Of a DNA stretch of 8,949 bases, positions 1 to 5,830 are shown one piece after another. The stretch covers positions 1 through 8,949 of the forward strand of contig JAZDKP010000133.1 in the NCBI GenBank assembly GCA_043802925.1. The letters run 5' to 3'. Made by a program: the position numbers and the translations under genes. The notes under the pieces were generated by a model. The model had not been told where the DNA came from and made no database searches. It saw nothing but the letters and a program-made list of their open reading frames with translations. Each line of letters begins with the position of its first letter. Positions within the stretch are counted from its first letter, which is position 1. The stretch is from JAZDKP01 sp043802925. Lineage in GTDB: Bacteria; Fibrobacterota; OXYB2-FULL-49-7; JAEUSG01.

Positions 1-21
1 CATCCACAAATACTCCATCTG

Positions 22-798
22 ATGGACAAAACAGCCTGCCGCGCCGCTCAAGCCGCGGCCGCCATTCTCCGCGAACACTACGGCCACGTGCAAACGCAAG
101 ACATTGAGTCCAAAGGCCGCAATGACTTCGTTTCGTTTGTGGACAAGCTTGCGGAAGAAGCCATCATCCGCACTATCCGCACTGACTATCCGGACCACAC
201 CTTTCTGGCCGAGGAGGGCGGAGGAAACACCGGGCCCGGCGATGTCCGCTGGGTCATTGACCCACTCGACGGCACGACCAATTATCTCCGTAGCCACCCC
301 CATTTTTCCGTCTCCATCGCGGCCGAGCGAAAGGGCCAAACCGTCTACGGGCTGGTGCTCGACGTCATGACAAACGAGCTCTTTACCGCGACCAAAGGCG
401 GAGGCGCTTTTTGCAACGGCCAACGCATTTTCGTATCATCCACGGACATACTGTCCGACGCGCTGGTCCTTTTCGGGACCCCGTTCCGCGACACGGCAGT
501 CCTCCGCCCGTTCGCCCTGCAGTTCGCCGAAATCCAGTCCCGGGTCAGTGACCACCGGCGCGAGGGCTCCGCAGCCCTCGATTTTGCCTATGTGGCCGCG
601 GGACGCGCCGAGGCCTTCTGGGAGATTGGTTTAAAGCCCTGGGACCTTGCTGCAGGAGCGCTCCTGGTAAAGGAAGCAGGGGGCTGGGCAGGGGATTTTT
701 ACAAGGACAATGACGATATATTCCGGAAAACTTCGCTCGCCGTCAACGATGCGCTTACCCATGGTTTTCGGGCGCTCTTCAAGGGGACATGCTTCTGA
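22..798 (+). CDS. Inositol monophosphatase family protein (SuhB-like), probably 5' partial
   Basis: This is a member of the lithium-sensitive, Mg-dependent phosphatase superfamily, which hydrolyses inositol-1-phosphate or related sugar and nucleotide phosphates in the cytoplasm. Visible family motifs, numbered from the ATG at 22, are the metal-binding acidic pair E64-E65, the core DPLDGTTNY at residues 80-88 (metal ligands D80 and D83), and the C-terminal KPWDLAAG at 205-212 with metal ligand D208. The ATG at 22 has no ribosome binding site. The frame stays open to base 1 and reads HPQILHL before that Met. Bacterial SuhB proteins are about 267 residues and often begin MHP, so the real start is probably just outside the window. 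The stop abuts the stop of the convergent STAS gene. Family assignment is secure; the substrate cannot be told (SuhB, archaeal-type FBPase/IMPase or HisN-like are all possible). Confidence 0.9.
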   Translation: MDKTACRAAQAAAAILREHYGHVQTQDIESKGRNDFVSFVDKLAEEAIIRTIRTDYPDHTFLAEEGGGNTGPGDVRWVIDPLDGTTNYLRSHPHFSVSIAAERKGQTVYGLVLDVMTNELFTATKGGGAFCNGQRIFVSSTDILSDALVLFGTPFRDTAVLRPFALQFAEIQSRVSDHRREGSAALDFAYVAAGRAEAFWEIGLKPWDLAAGALLVKEAGGWAGDFYKDNDDIFRKTSLAVNDALTHGFRALFKGTCF

Positions 799-1119
799 TT
801 ATTCCTTCCGATCCAGCGACTTCCTCGCATCCGCAAGCCTGTCATAAACCTTGACGATTTCGCATATCCCGGAATGTTCCAAAATACCCCGCAGGGTCTC
901 CGTAACATTGGCCAGGACGATGCCACCCCCTGCCAGCTGCAGGTCCTTGTGCGTGCGAATCAGCACCCCGATTCCGCCGCTATTGATAAGCGATACATCG
1001 TGCATGTCCAGAAGGAGCATGCTGGCCTTTTTCTGGGCCTTGGCAAGTTTGGTGATGAGCACAGGGATGCACTCGGTGCAGGTGTCGTTGTCTTCGAGTT
1101 TAAGTAGTTCATATTTCAT
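799..1119 (-). CDS. Single-domain STAS protein, anti-sigma-factor-antagonist-like
   Basis: This 106-residue protein is the size of a stand-alone STAS domain (SpoIIAA/RsbV type), which relays signals by reversible serine phosphorylation and partner switching with anti-sigma kinases. The diagnostic segment is LLLDMHDVSLINSGGIGVL, matching the family pattern of a beta strand followed by (I)DSSG(I)GVL. The usual Asp before the phospho-serine is Asn here and the second Ser is Gly; the serine equivalent to the phospho-acceptor is kept. The later LANVTETLRGILEHSGICEIVKV stretch matches the C-terminal half of STAS domains (compare the xxLFDMSGLxxII pattern in SpoIIAA). The start at 1119 is supported by a good AAGGGAG ribosome binding site seven bases upstream. 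No cognate kinase or phosphatase is in view. It ends tail-to-tail with the phosphatase gene without a single intergenic base. The partner is unknown. Confidence 0.82.
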   Translation of the reverse strand: MKYELLKLEDNDTCTECIPVLITKLAKAQKKASMLLLDMHDVSLINSGGIGVLIRTHKDLQLAGGGIVLANVTETLRGILEHSGICEIVKVYDRLADARKSLDRKE

Positions 1120-1126
1120 GGTTGTT

Positions 1127-1133
1127 CTCCCTT
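1127..1133 (-). promoter_or_regulatory. Ribosome binding site of the STAS gene
   Basis: On the minus strand the sequence reads AAGGGAG, seven bases before the ATG at 1119. This is one of the clear Shine-Dalgarno sites in the window and fixes the start of the small STAS gene. Confidence 0.7.
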
Positions 1134-1140
1134 CTTATCA

Positions 1141-1146
1141 AATATA
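1141..1146 (-). promoter_or_regulatory. Possible -10 element for the STAS gene
   Basis: The minus strand reads TATATT here, the same hexamer seen in front of uvrA and the HEAT/STAS gene. Transcription would start about 1133-1134, giving a short leader that just includes the ribosome binding site. No convincing -35 hexamer is found at 17-18 bp, so the call is weak. Confidence 0.25.
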
Positions 1147-1216
1147 GTAAAATATCGGCACTTGAGCTGTATACTGCATCACACGCAGCAACCCTTTGTC
1201 ATTCTGTCAGATACGG

Positions 1217-1256
1217 CCCCCTCTCCTTTAGGAGAGGGAGAAAGGGGGGGAGGTGA
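1217..1256. repeat. GC-rich dispersed-type hairpin repeat
   Basis: CCCTCTCC (1219-1226) and GGAGAGGG (1231-1238) form a perfect 8-bp stem with a TTTA loop, followed by a purine run ending in a G tract and AGGTGAG. From general knowledge, near-identical CCCTCTCC/GGAGAGGG-plus-G-tract units recur as intergenic repeats in many bacterial genomes. It lies between two divergent genes and is followed by no T tract on either strand, so it is not a typical terminator. Confidence 0.5.
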
Positions 1257-1276
1257 GAAAGTCCTTTAGATTTTAC

Positions 1277-1298
1277 TTCAAGTTTCCGATAACTTGAA
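1277..1298 (+). promoter_or_regulatory. Perfect 8-bp inverted repeat just before the RBS of the orphan gene
   Basis: TTCAAGTT (1277-1284) and AACTTGAA (1291-1298) are perfect inverted copies separated by TCCGAT. The right arm ends one base before the GGAGGT ribosome binding site at 1300. The repeat could be a dimeric repressor operator, or in RNA a small hairpin placed to affect ribosome access. There is no T tract, so termination is unlikely. Confidence 0.45.
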
Positions 1299-1299
1299 C

Positions 1300-1305
1300 G
1301 GAGGT
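1300..1305 (+). promoter_or_regulatory. Ribosome binding site that sets the orphan gene start at 1315
   Basis: A perfect GGAGGT lies nine bases before the ATG at 1315. The upstream in-frame TTG at 1294 overlaps the inverted repeat and precedes this site, so it is not the start. An ATG at 1308 is only two bases from the site and in another frame. Confidence 0.75.
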
Positions 1306-1314
1306 AAATGGGAA

Positions 1315-1848
1315 ATGATAACATCCATCTCTGATTATACCGTTTCACCGGCCAGCGTTGCCGGTCTCTCCACAAAAAGCACGACCAGTCAAAAACTTGA
1401 ACTGGCCCTGGCCCTTTCGTCCGTGAACAAGAGCGTGAATCTCGGTATTCTCGGCAGTCTGCCCCAGAATTCCGGGACAGGTATTTCCGCCAGCCTCTTG
1501 AGCCGGATTTACGACAATAAGGCTATTACAACTGCCGTACTCGAATCCTACAGGAAAAAGATGGAGGAGGCAACGGCACAGGACGAACAAGCCGTGGCCA
1601 ATGAGGCAGATGCGATTGGAACAACCTCCACAGACGAAGCCGAAAAACCTGTAACGCCGGTTGTTGAAACAACGCCCGCAGCAGCCCCCCCTGCTTACAA
1701 AACCACCATGGCCAACGGCCGCGGGTATGACGCGGATGCAGTTCGAAAGTTTTATGACGAAATGACGGCCTGGTATGCGGACCCCGCGAACGCGGGAAAA
1801 GACTACACGCCTGCGACCACGGGCAACACCGTGGATGTCACGGCCTGA
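1315..1848 (+). CDS. Hypothetical protein, Ala/Thr/Ser-rich, 177 residues
   Basis: I do not recognise this protein. From the ATG at 1315, chosen for the GGAGGT site, it has three visible parts: a Ser/Thr-rich N-terminus with a short helical stretch (LELALALSSVNKSVNLGIL), a Lys/Glu/Ala helix-prone middle followed by an acidic Thr/Pro/Ala linker (EKPVTPVVETTPAAAPPA), and a C-terminal block with aromatic residues (DADAVRKFYDEMTAWYAD) ending in a Thr-rich tail. There is no cysteine, no signal peptide and no membrane segment. The composition is that of a flexible structural or adaptor protein; the C-terminal block may be a small folded peptide-binding or docking unit. It is transcribed divergently from the STAS gene and ends seven bases before the convergent uvrA stop. 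The excellent RBS and adjacent inverted repeat argue that it is real. Confidence 0.7.
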   Translation: MITSISDYTVSPASVAGLSTKSTTSQKLELALALSSVNKSVNLGILGSLPQNSGTGISASLLSRIYDNKAITTAVLESYRKKMEEATAQDEQAVANEADAIGTTSTDEAEKPVTPVVETTPAAAPPAYKTTMANGRGYDADAVRKFYDEMTAWYADPANAGKDYTPATTGNTVDVTA

Positions 1849-1855
1849 GCAGGGC

Positions 1856-4669
1856 CTAACGTTTCAATTCCTTTTTCAACCACTGCCCGGTATAGGAGCG
1901 CTCCGCGCGCGTCAGTTCCTCGGGCGTTCCGGTTGCCACGATTTCCCCCCCCCGTTCGCCGCCCTCGGGCCCCAGGTCAATGACATGGTCCGCGCACTTG
2001 ATGACGTCCATATTATGCTCGATGACCACCACGGTGTTGCCTTTATCCACCAGACTGGAGAGGACCGATAAAAGCATACGCACATCCTCGAAATGAAGGC
2101 CCGTGGTGGGCTCGTCGAGGATGTAAAAGGTCCGGCCCGTGGCGCGTTTTGACAATTCCGTGGAAAGCTTGATGCGTTGCGCCTCGCCGCCCGACAGCGT
2201 GGTCGCGGACTGGCCGATGGCGATGTAGCCGAGCCCGACTTCCTTTAAAGTCTCCAGCTTTGAGCGTATCTGCGAATGTGCGGAAAAGAATTCCAACGCA
2301 TCGTTCACGGTCATGTGGAGCACATCGGAGATGTCCTTCCCCTTGTACAACACCTCCAGCGTCTCGCGGTTGTAGCGCTTGCCCTTGCAGGCCTCGCAGG
2401 TCACGTAAACATCGGGAAGGAAGTGCATCTCGATGCGGAGGATGCCGTCGCCCTCGCAGGCTTCGCAGCGGCCGCCTTTGACATTGAAGCTGTAGCGGCC
2501 CGGCGTATACCCTCGTATTTTGGACTCCGGCAGGGAGGCGAACAGGTCGCGGATAGGGTCGAAAAGTTTGGTGTAGGTGGCCGCATTGGAGCGCGGGGTG
2601 CGGCCGATGGGGGACTGGTCGATGCTGATGACCTTGTCGATGTGCTTAAGGCCACTCACGGATTTATAGTCCATGGGGATTTCCTTGGCCCCGTAGAAAT
2701 GCCGGGCGAGTATGCGCGAAAGGGTGTGGTTCACGAGCGTGCTTTTGCCCGACCCCGAGACCCCGGTGACGCAGGTGAAGCAACCGAGGGGAAAAGCCGC
2801 GTCCACGGTGTGAAGGTTGTTGCCCGACGCCCCTTTGATGGCCAGCTCAAGCCCGCTTCCTTTTCGCCGGATATCGGGCATCGGGATGGTCCGCTTGCCC
2901 GAAAGGTACTGCCCGGTCACGGATTCCTCGGCGCGCATGATGTCGGCCCGGGTGCCCGCGGCCGTAACGCGGCCGCCCAGCCGGCCCGCGCCCGGCCCGA
3001 TGTCCACAATGTAGTCCGCGGTCTCGATGGTCTCGCGGTCATGCTCCACCACCACAATGGTGTTGCCCAGGTCGCGCAGCCGCTGCAGGGAGAGAATGAG
3101 CTTTTTATTGTCGCGCGGGTGCAGGCCAATGCTTGGTTCGTCAAGAATATACAGGACGCCCACGAGCTGCGAACCTATTTGCGTGGCCAGGCGGATGCGC
3201 TGCGACTCGCCGCCGGAGAGCGTTCCCGAGGCGCGGTTGAGGTTGAGGTAATCAACCCCCACATTGATGAGGAAATCAAGCCGTTCGCGGATTTCTTTTA
3301 ATATCTGGTGCGCAATCTTCTGTTGGGTCGGAGCCAAGCGGAGGGATGCGATGTATTCGCTGCACTTGCGGATGGTAAGAGCGGTCACCTCCGAAATGTT
3401 TTTGTCCGCAATACGGAAGGCCAGCGATTCTTTTTTGAGCCGATCACCCCTGCAGCCCGGGCAGGGCTGATAGGTCATGAACCCGTCAATCCAGTCACGA
3501 ATGCCCTGGGAATTACTCTGCTTGTAACGACGTTGCAGATTATGGATGACCCCCTCAAAGGAACGGTGCATTTCCGAATGGCCCGCGTCGCGCTCCCAAC
3601 GGTAGCGCAGCTTCACGCTCCCGGTACCGAGTAGAAAGGCGTCCTGCTGCTTTTTTGTCATTTTGTTCCAGGGCGTGTCGAGCGTGGTGCCTGCGTATTT
3701 TGCCACGGCCGTGAAGATTTCGCCGAAGAAGGAACCCGTGGGCACGCCCCAGGCGCGGATAGCCCCCCCGTTGATGGACTTGGTGTCATCCGGAACAACC
3801 AGGCGCGGGTCGATTTCCATTTTATGGCCCAGACCGTCGCACTCGGGACAGGCGCCGTAGGGGGTGTTAAAGGAAAAAAGCCGGGGTGAAACCTCACCGT
3901 AGCTGATATTGCAGTAGGGGCAGGCCATCTGCTCGGAAAAGAGGCTCTCTTTGCCGTCCAGTGTGTCGATGATGACGAGTCCGCTTGCATATTTAAGCGC
4001 GGTCTGCACGGAATCCGTGAGGCGTTTCTTGATTTTGGGTCCCACGACCAGCCGGTCGACCACGATTTCGATATTGTGTTTCTTGTTCTTGTCCATGGGC
4101 GCGTCCGCGTCAAACTCGCGTACGTCGCCGTCGATGCGCGCGCGCACAAACCCGTCCTTGGCTATCTGCTTGAGCAGTTCGCGGTATTCGCCCTTTCGCC
4201 CGCGCACAACCGGGGCCAGGACCTGTATCTTCGCGTTCTCGGGCAGGGCAAGCACGGTGTCCACAATTTCCTGCAGGGTCTGCTTTTGCATGATGCGGCC
4301 GCAGCCGTGGCAATGCGCAATGCCAACGCGCGCGAACAGCAGCCGGAAATAGTCGTAGATTTCGGTGATGGTGCCCACCGTGGAACGTGGGTTTTTGTGC
4401 GTGGTCTTCTGCTCGATGGCGATGGCGGGGGAGAGCCCTTCAATGGAGTCCACGTCCGGTTTTTCCATAAGCCCCAGAAACTGTCGCGCATAGGAGGAGA
4501 GGGACTCCACAAAACGGCGCTGGCCTTCGGCGTAAAGGGTGTCAAAGGCAAGGGAGGATTTGCCCGAACCGGAAAGGCCGGTGACAACCGTAAGAGTATT
4601 GCGCGGGATGCGTACCGTGATGTTCTGGAGGTTGTGCTCCCGCGCGCCTTTGACGATGATATCGGACAT
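1856..4669 (-). CDS. uvrA: Excinuclease ABC subunit A (UvrA)
   Basis: UvrA is the damage-sensing ATPase of nucleotide excision repair. It dimerises, scans DNA with UvrB and loads UvrB at lesions. The 937 residues match the usual length (about 940). Both ABC modules are complete: Walker A GLSGSGKS (31-38) and GVSGSGKS (636-643), signatures LSGGES (484-489) and LSGGEA (825-830), Walker B ILDEP (508-512 and 850-854), and H-loop histidines in VEH (541-543) and IEH (883-885). Zinc modules show as C250-x2-C253...C274-x2-C277 in module I and C735-x2-C738...C758-x2-C761 in module II; an extra CxxC sits at 120-123. There is no Shine-Dalgarno site, and a TATATT lies eight bases before the ATG, so the mRNA is probably leaderless. 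The gene stands alone, convergent with the orphan gene and divergent from the radical SAM gene. UvrA paralogues for drug resistance are shorter, so canonical UvrA is well supported. Confidence 0.98.
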   Translation of the reverse strand: MSDIIVKGAREHNLQNITVRIPRNTLTVVTGLSGSGKSSLAFDTLYAEGQRRFVESLSSYARQFLGLMEKPDVDSIEGLSPAIAIEQKTTHKNPRSTVGTITEIYDYFRLLFARVGIAHCHGCGRIMQKQTLQEIVDTVLALPENAKIQVLAPVVRGRKGEYRELLKQIAKDGFVRARIDGDVREFDADAPMDKNKKHNIEIVVDRLVVGPKIKKRLTDSVQTALKYASGLVIIDTLDGKESLFSEQMACPYCNISYGEVSPRLFSFNTPYGACPECDGLGHKMEIDPRLVVPDDTKSINGGAIRAWGVPTGSFFGEIFTAVAKYAGTTLDTPWNKMTKKQQDAFLLGTGSVKLRYRWERDAGHSEMHRSFEGVIHNLQRRYKQSNSQGIRDWIDGFMTYQPCPGCRGDRLKKESLAFRIADKNISEVTALTIRKCSEYIASLRLAPTQQKIAHQILKEIRERLDFLINVGVDYLNLNRASGTLSGGESQRIRLATQIGSQLVGVLYILDEPSIGLHPRDNKKLILSLQRLRDLGNTIVVVEHDRETIETADYIVDIGPGAGRLGGRVTAAGTRADIMRAEESVTGQYLSGKRTIPMPDIRRKGSGLELAIKGASGNNLHTVDAAFPLGCFTCVTGVSGSGKSTLVNHTLSRILARHFYGAKEIPMDYKSVSGLKHIDKVISIDQSPIGRTPRSNAATYTKLFDPIRDLFASLPESKIRGYTPGRYSFNVKGGRCEACEGDGILRIEMHFLPDVYVTCEACKGKRYNRETLEVLYKGKDISDVLHMTVNDALEFFSAHSQIRSKLETLKEVGLGYIAIGQSATTLSGGEAQRIKLSTELSKRATGRTFYILDEPTTGLHFEDVRMLLSVLSSLVDKGNTVVVIEHNMDVIKCADHVIDLGPEGGERGGEIVATGTPEELTRAERSYTGQWLKKELKR

Positions 4670-4677
4670 AGACTACT

Positions 4678-4707
4678 AATATATTAATTGCCTTTCTTGG
4701 CAATCAA
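4678..4707 (-). promoter_or_regulatory. Candidate uvrA promoter, leaderless geometry
   Basis: The minus strand reads TTGATT (4707-4702), an 18-bp spacer, then TATATT (4683-4678), four and five matches to the sigma-70 consensus. The ATG follows after only eight bases, so the expected start of transcription falls within about three bases of the start codon, in agreement with the missing ribosome binding site. Confidence 0.45.
4687..4704. promoter_or_regulatory. Inverted repeat ATTGCC-N6-GGCAAT, possible shared operator
   Basis: ATTGCC (4687-4692) and GGCAAT (4699-4704) are perfect inverted arms around TTTCTT. The repeat lies in the spacer and -35 region of the uvrA promoter candidate and overlaps the -35 of the plus-strand candidate, so a bound protein could control both genes. 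uvrA is a classic SOS gene in many bacteria, which makes a lineage-specific LexA site one possibility. The arms match neither the E. coli CTG-N10-CAG box nor the Bacillus GAAC-N4-GTTC box. Confidence 0.4.
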
Positions 4708-4726
4708 TCGCGCGTATTTTTATCTT
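4697..4726 (+). promoter_or_regulatory. Candidate promoter of the radical SAM gene
   Basis: TTGGCA (4697-4702), an 18-bp spacer and TATCTT (4721-4726) give five and four consensus matches. Transcription would begin near 4733, placing the whole 76-bp double-hairpin element in the 5' leader of the radical SAM mRNA. The hexamers are imperfect, so this is a reasonable but unproven call. Confidence 0.35.
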
Positions 4727-4737
4727 TAAAACGCCCA

Positions 4738-4813
4738 ATTTTGCCCTGTACCGTCGCAGCATGCTGCGACGTATCAAAGCGGCGCAGCGTGCTGCACCGC
4801 TACAGGGCAAAAT
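4738..4813. repeat. REPIN/MITE-like element: two inverted 35-nt hairpin units
   Basis: The outer arms ATTTTGCCCTGTA (4738-4750) and its exact complement (4801-4813) are perfect 13-bp inverted repeats. Inside the left unit is a perfect 20-bp palindrome (4752-4771, core GCAGCATGCTGC). Inside the right unit is a near-palindrome with one mismatch (4779-4800, core GCAGCGTGCTGC). Read in opposite orientations, the two 35-nt units (4738-4772 and 4779-4813) agree at 29 of 35 positions and are separated by ATCAAA. This inverted-pair layout is that of REP doublets/REPINs mobilised by RAYT transposases, or of a very short MITE. It encodes no protein, and no target-site duplication is evident. Its position is between the radical SAM promoter candidate and start codon. 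Confidence 0.75.
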
Positions 4814-4836
4814 GCGTGGGGGAAATAAAATCATAT

Positions 4837-5793
4837 ATGATCACCCTTCGTAAAAAACCTCTCCTGCTACATTACTTTGTGACAACGGCATGCAACTGTT
4901 GTTGCGGGTTCTGCGACATCCATCGCCGGCCCGCGCAGACGGCCATGCTACCGGATGTGCTCGACAATCTCCGGAAGGCACGGAAACTCGGCGCCTGGTT
5001 TGCGGACTTCACGGGCGGGGAGCCGCTCCTGTTCAAGGCCCTTCCCGAAGTGCTCCGCGAGGCGCGGAAACTCGGTTTTGTCACCAGCGTGACCACCAAC
5101 GGCATTCTGCTCGCCGCACGGGCGCAGGAATTAGCGGGCCTCATCGACCTGCCGCGCGTCTCCCTCGACGGCACAAAAGCGATCCACAACCGGCTGCGCG
5201 GCGCCGACTGCTTTGACGCGGTTCTCGAAGGGCTTGCGGCTGCGCGGAAAGCCGGACTGCGTCCGGACATCCTCTTCACCCTCACAGAGGAGAACCAGGG
5301 GGAAATTGAGGGCGTCTACACCATCGCGCGCCGCTTCCGGACGCAGCTCATCCTGGACCCCGCCTTTTCCTATTTCAACAATCCATCCTATGCCTCCCTT
5401 GACGCCCTCCTCCGGCGCTGGTCGCGCCACCGGCACGTCTATGTGAACGGAGGGCTCCTCAAACTTCGCGCAGCGGGCGGTAATTCCACAACGCGTCCCG
5501 CCTGCAGGGTGATGGACGCGGTCATTGTCATCGGGCCCGACAACCGGCTGCTCGTCCCGTGCTATCACCATGCGCAGGAGGGGCTGCCCATTAGGAACGA
5601 CCTTGACACGCTCTGGAAATCGGAGCCGGTGCGCGCACTCCGCAAAAAGCAGGGCCGTTTCCCTTTCTGTGAGGGGTGTGCCATCAACTGCTACCTCGAT
5701 CCCTCGTTCTGCTTCCGGGCCGACCTCCACTTCCTCCACAGCATGCTGCCCAAGGCCAAGTACGCGCTAAACCGATGGCTCCTGCCATTTTAA
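4837..5793 (+). CDS. Radical SAM protein with SPASM/twitch-like C-terminus
   Basis: Radical SAM enzymes bind a [4Fe-4S] cluster and cleave S-adenosylmethionine to start radical chemistry. The cluster motif is C19-x3-C23-x2-C26, in a segment with two further cysteines between C19 and C23. It is followed by GGEP at 60-63 (SAM binding) and a VSLDG motif typical of the barrel. The C-terminus holds C223, C242, C278, C281, C285 and C292, with spacing C-x18-C...C-x2-C-x3-C-x6-C. This resembles, without exactly matching, the SPASM auxiliary-cluster pattern CX2CX5CX3C, as in peptide-modifying or sulfatase-maturing enzymes. The ATG at 4837 leaves a normal N-terminus directly before the barrel; the frame extends upstream to a TTG at 4741, but that extension would translate the palindromic repeat. 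A GTG at 4816 is an alternative. No precursor peptide is evident nearby, so the substrate is unknown. Confidence 0.88.
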   Translation: MITLRKKPLLLHYFVTTACNCCCGFCDIHRRPAQTAMLPDVLDNLRKARKLGAWFADFTGGEPLLFKALPEVLREARKLGFVTSVTTNGILLAARAQELAGLIDLPRVSLDGTKAIHNRLRGADCFDAVLEGLAAARKAGLRPDILFTLTEENQGEIEGVYTIARRFRTQLILDPAFSYFNNPSYASLDALLRRWSRHRHVYVNGGLLKLRAAGGNSTTRPACRVMDAVIVIGPDNRLLVPCYHHAQEGLPIRNDLDTLWKSEPVRALRKKQGRFPFCEGCAINCYLDPSFCFRADLHFLHSMLPKAKYALNRWLLPF

Positions 5794-5823
5794 TTTACAG
5801 AGGGCGGCTTGTCATATTATATT
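5794..5823 (+). promoter_or_regulatory. Candidate promoter of the HEAT/STAS cluster
   Basis: TTTACA (5794-5799), an 18-bp spacer and TATATT (5818-5823) each match the sigma-70 consensus at five of six positions. The -35 begins at the base after the radical SAM stop codon. The ATG at 5831 follows after seven bases, so transcription would start at or one base before it, giving a leaderless mRNA with the same geometry as uvrA. Confidence 0.45.
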
Positions 5824-5830
5824 TGGATCG

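Noticed and set aside
1217..1240. Intrinsic terminator at the CCCTCTCC/GGAGAGGG hairpin
   Set aside because: It lies between two divergently transcribed genes, and neither strand has a T tract after the stem.
2276..3301. 341-residue plus-strand open frame antisense to uvrA
   Set aside because: It lies wholly inside uvrA, whose frame is complete with all motifs. The antisense translation is low-complexity Ala/Gly/Val/His-rich and matches no family; it is a by-product of GC-rich codon use.
4738..4813. tRNA or other structured RNA gene, suggested by the 76-nt cloverleaf-like folding
   Set aside because: There is no anticodon stem-loop, T-loop or D-loop consensus and no CCA acceptor context. 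The structure is explained by two inverted copies of one hairpin unit.
4741..4836. N-terminal extension of the radical SAM protein from the TTG at 4741
   Set aside because: The extension would be a translation of the palindromic repeat, and the family normally begins close to the cysteine motif; ATG 4837 is a better start.
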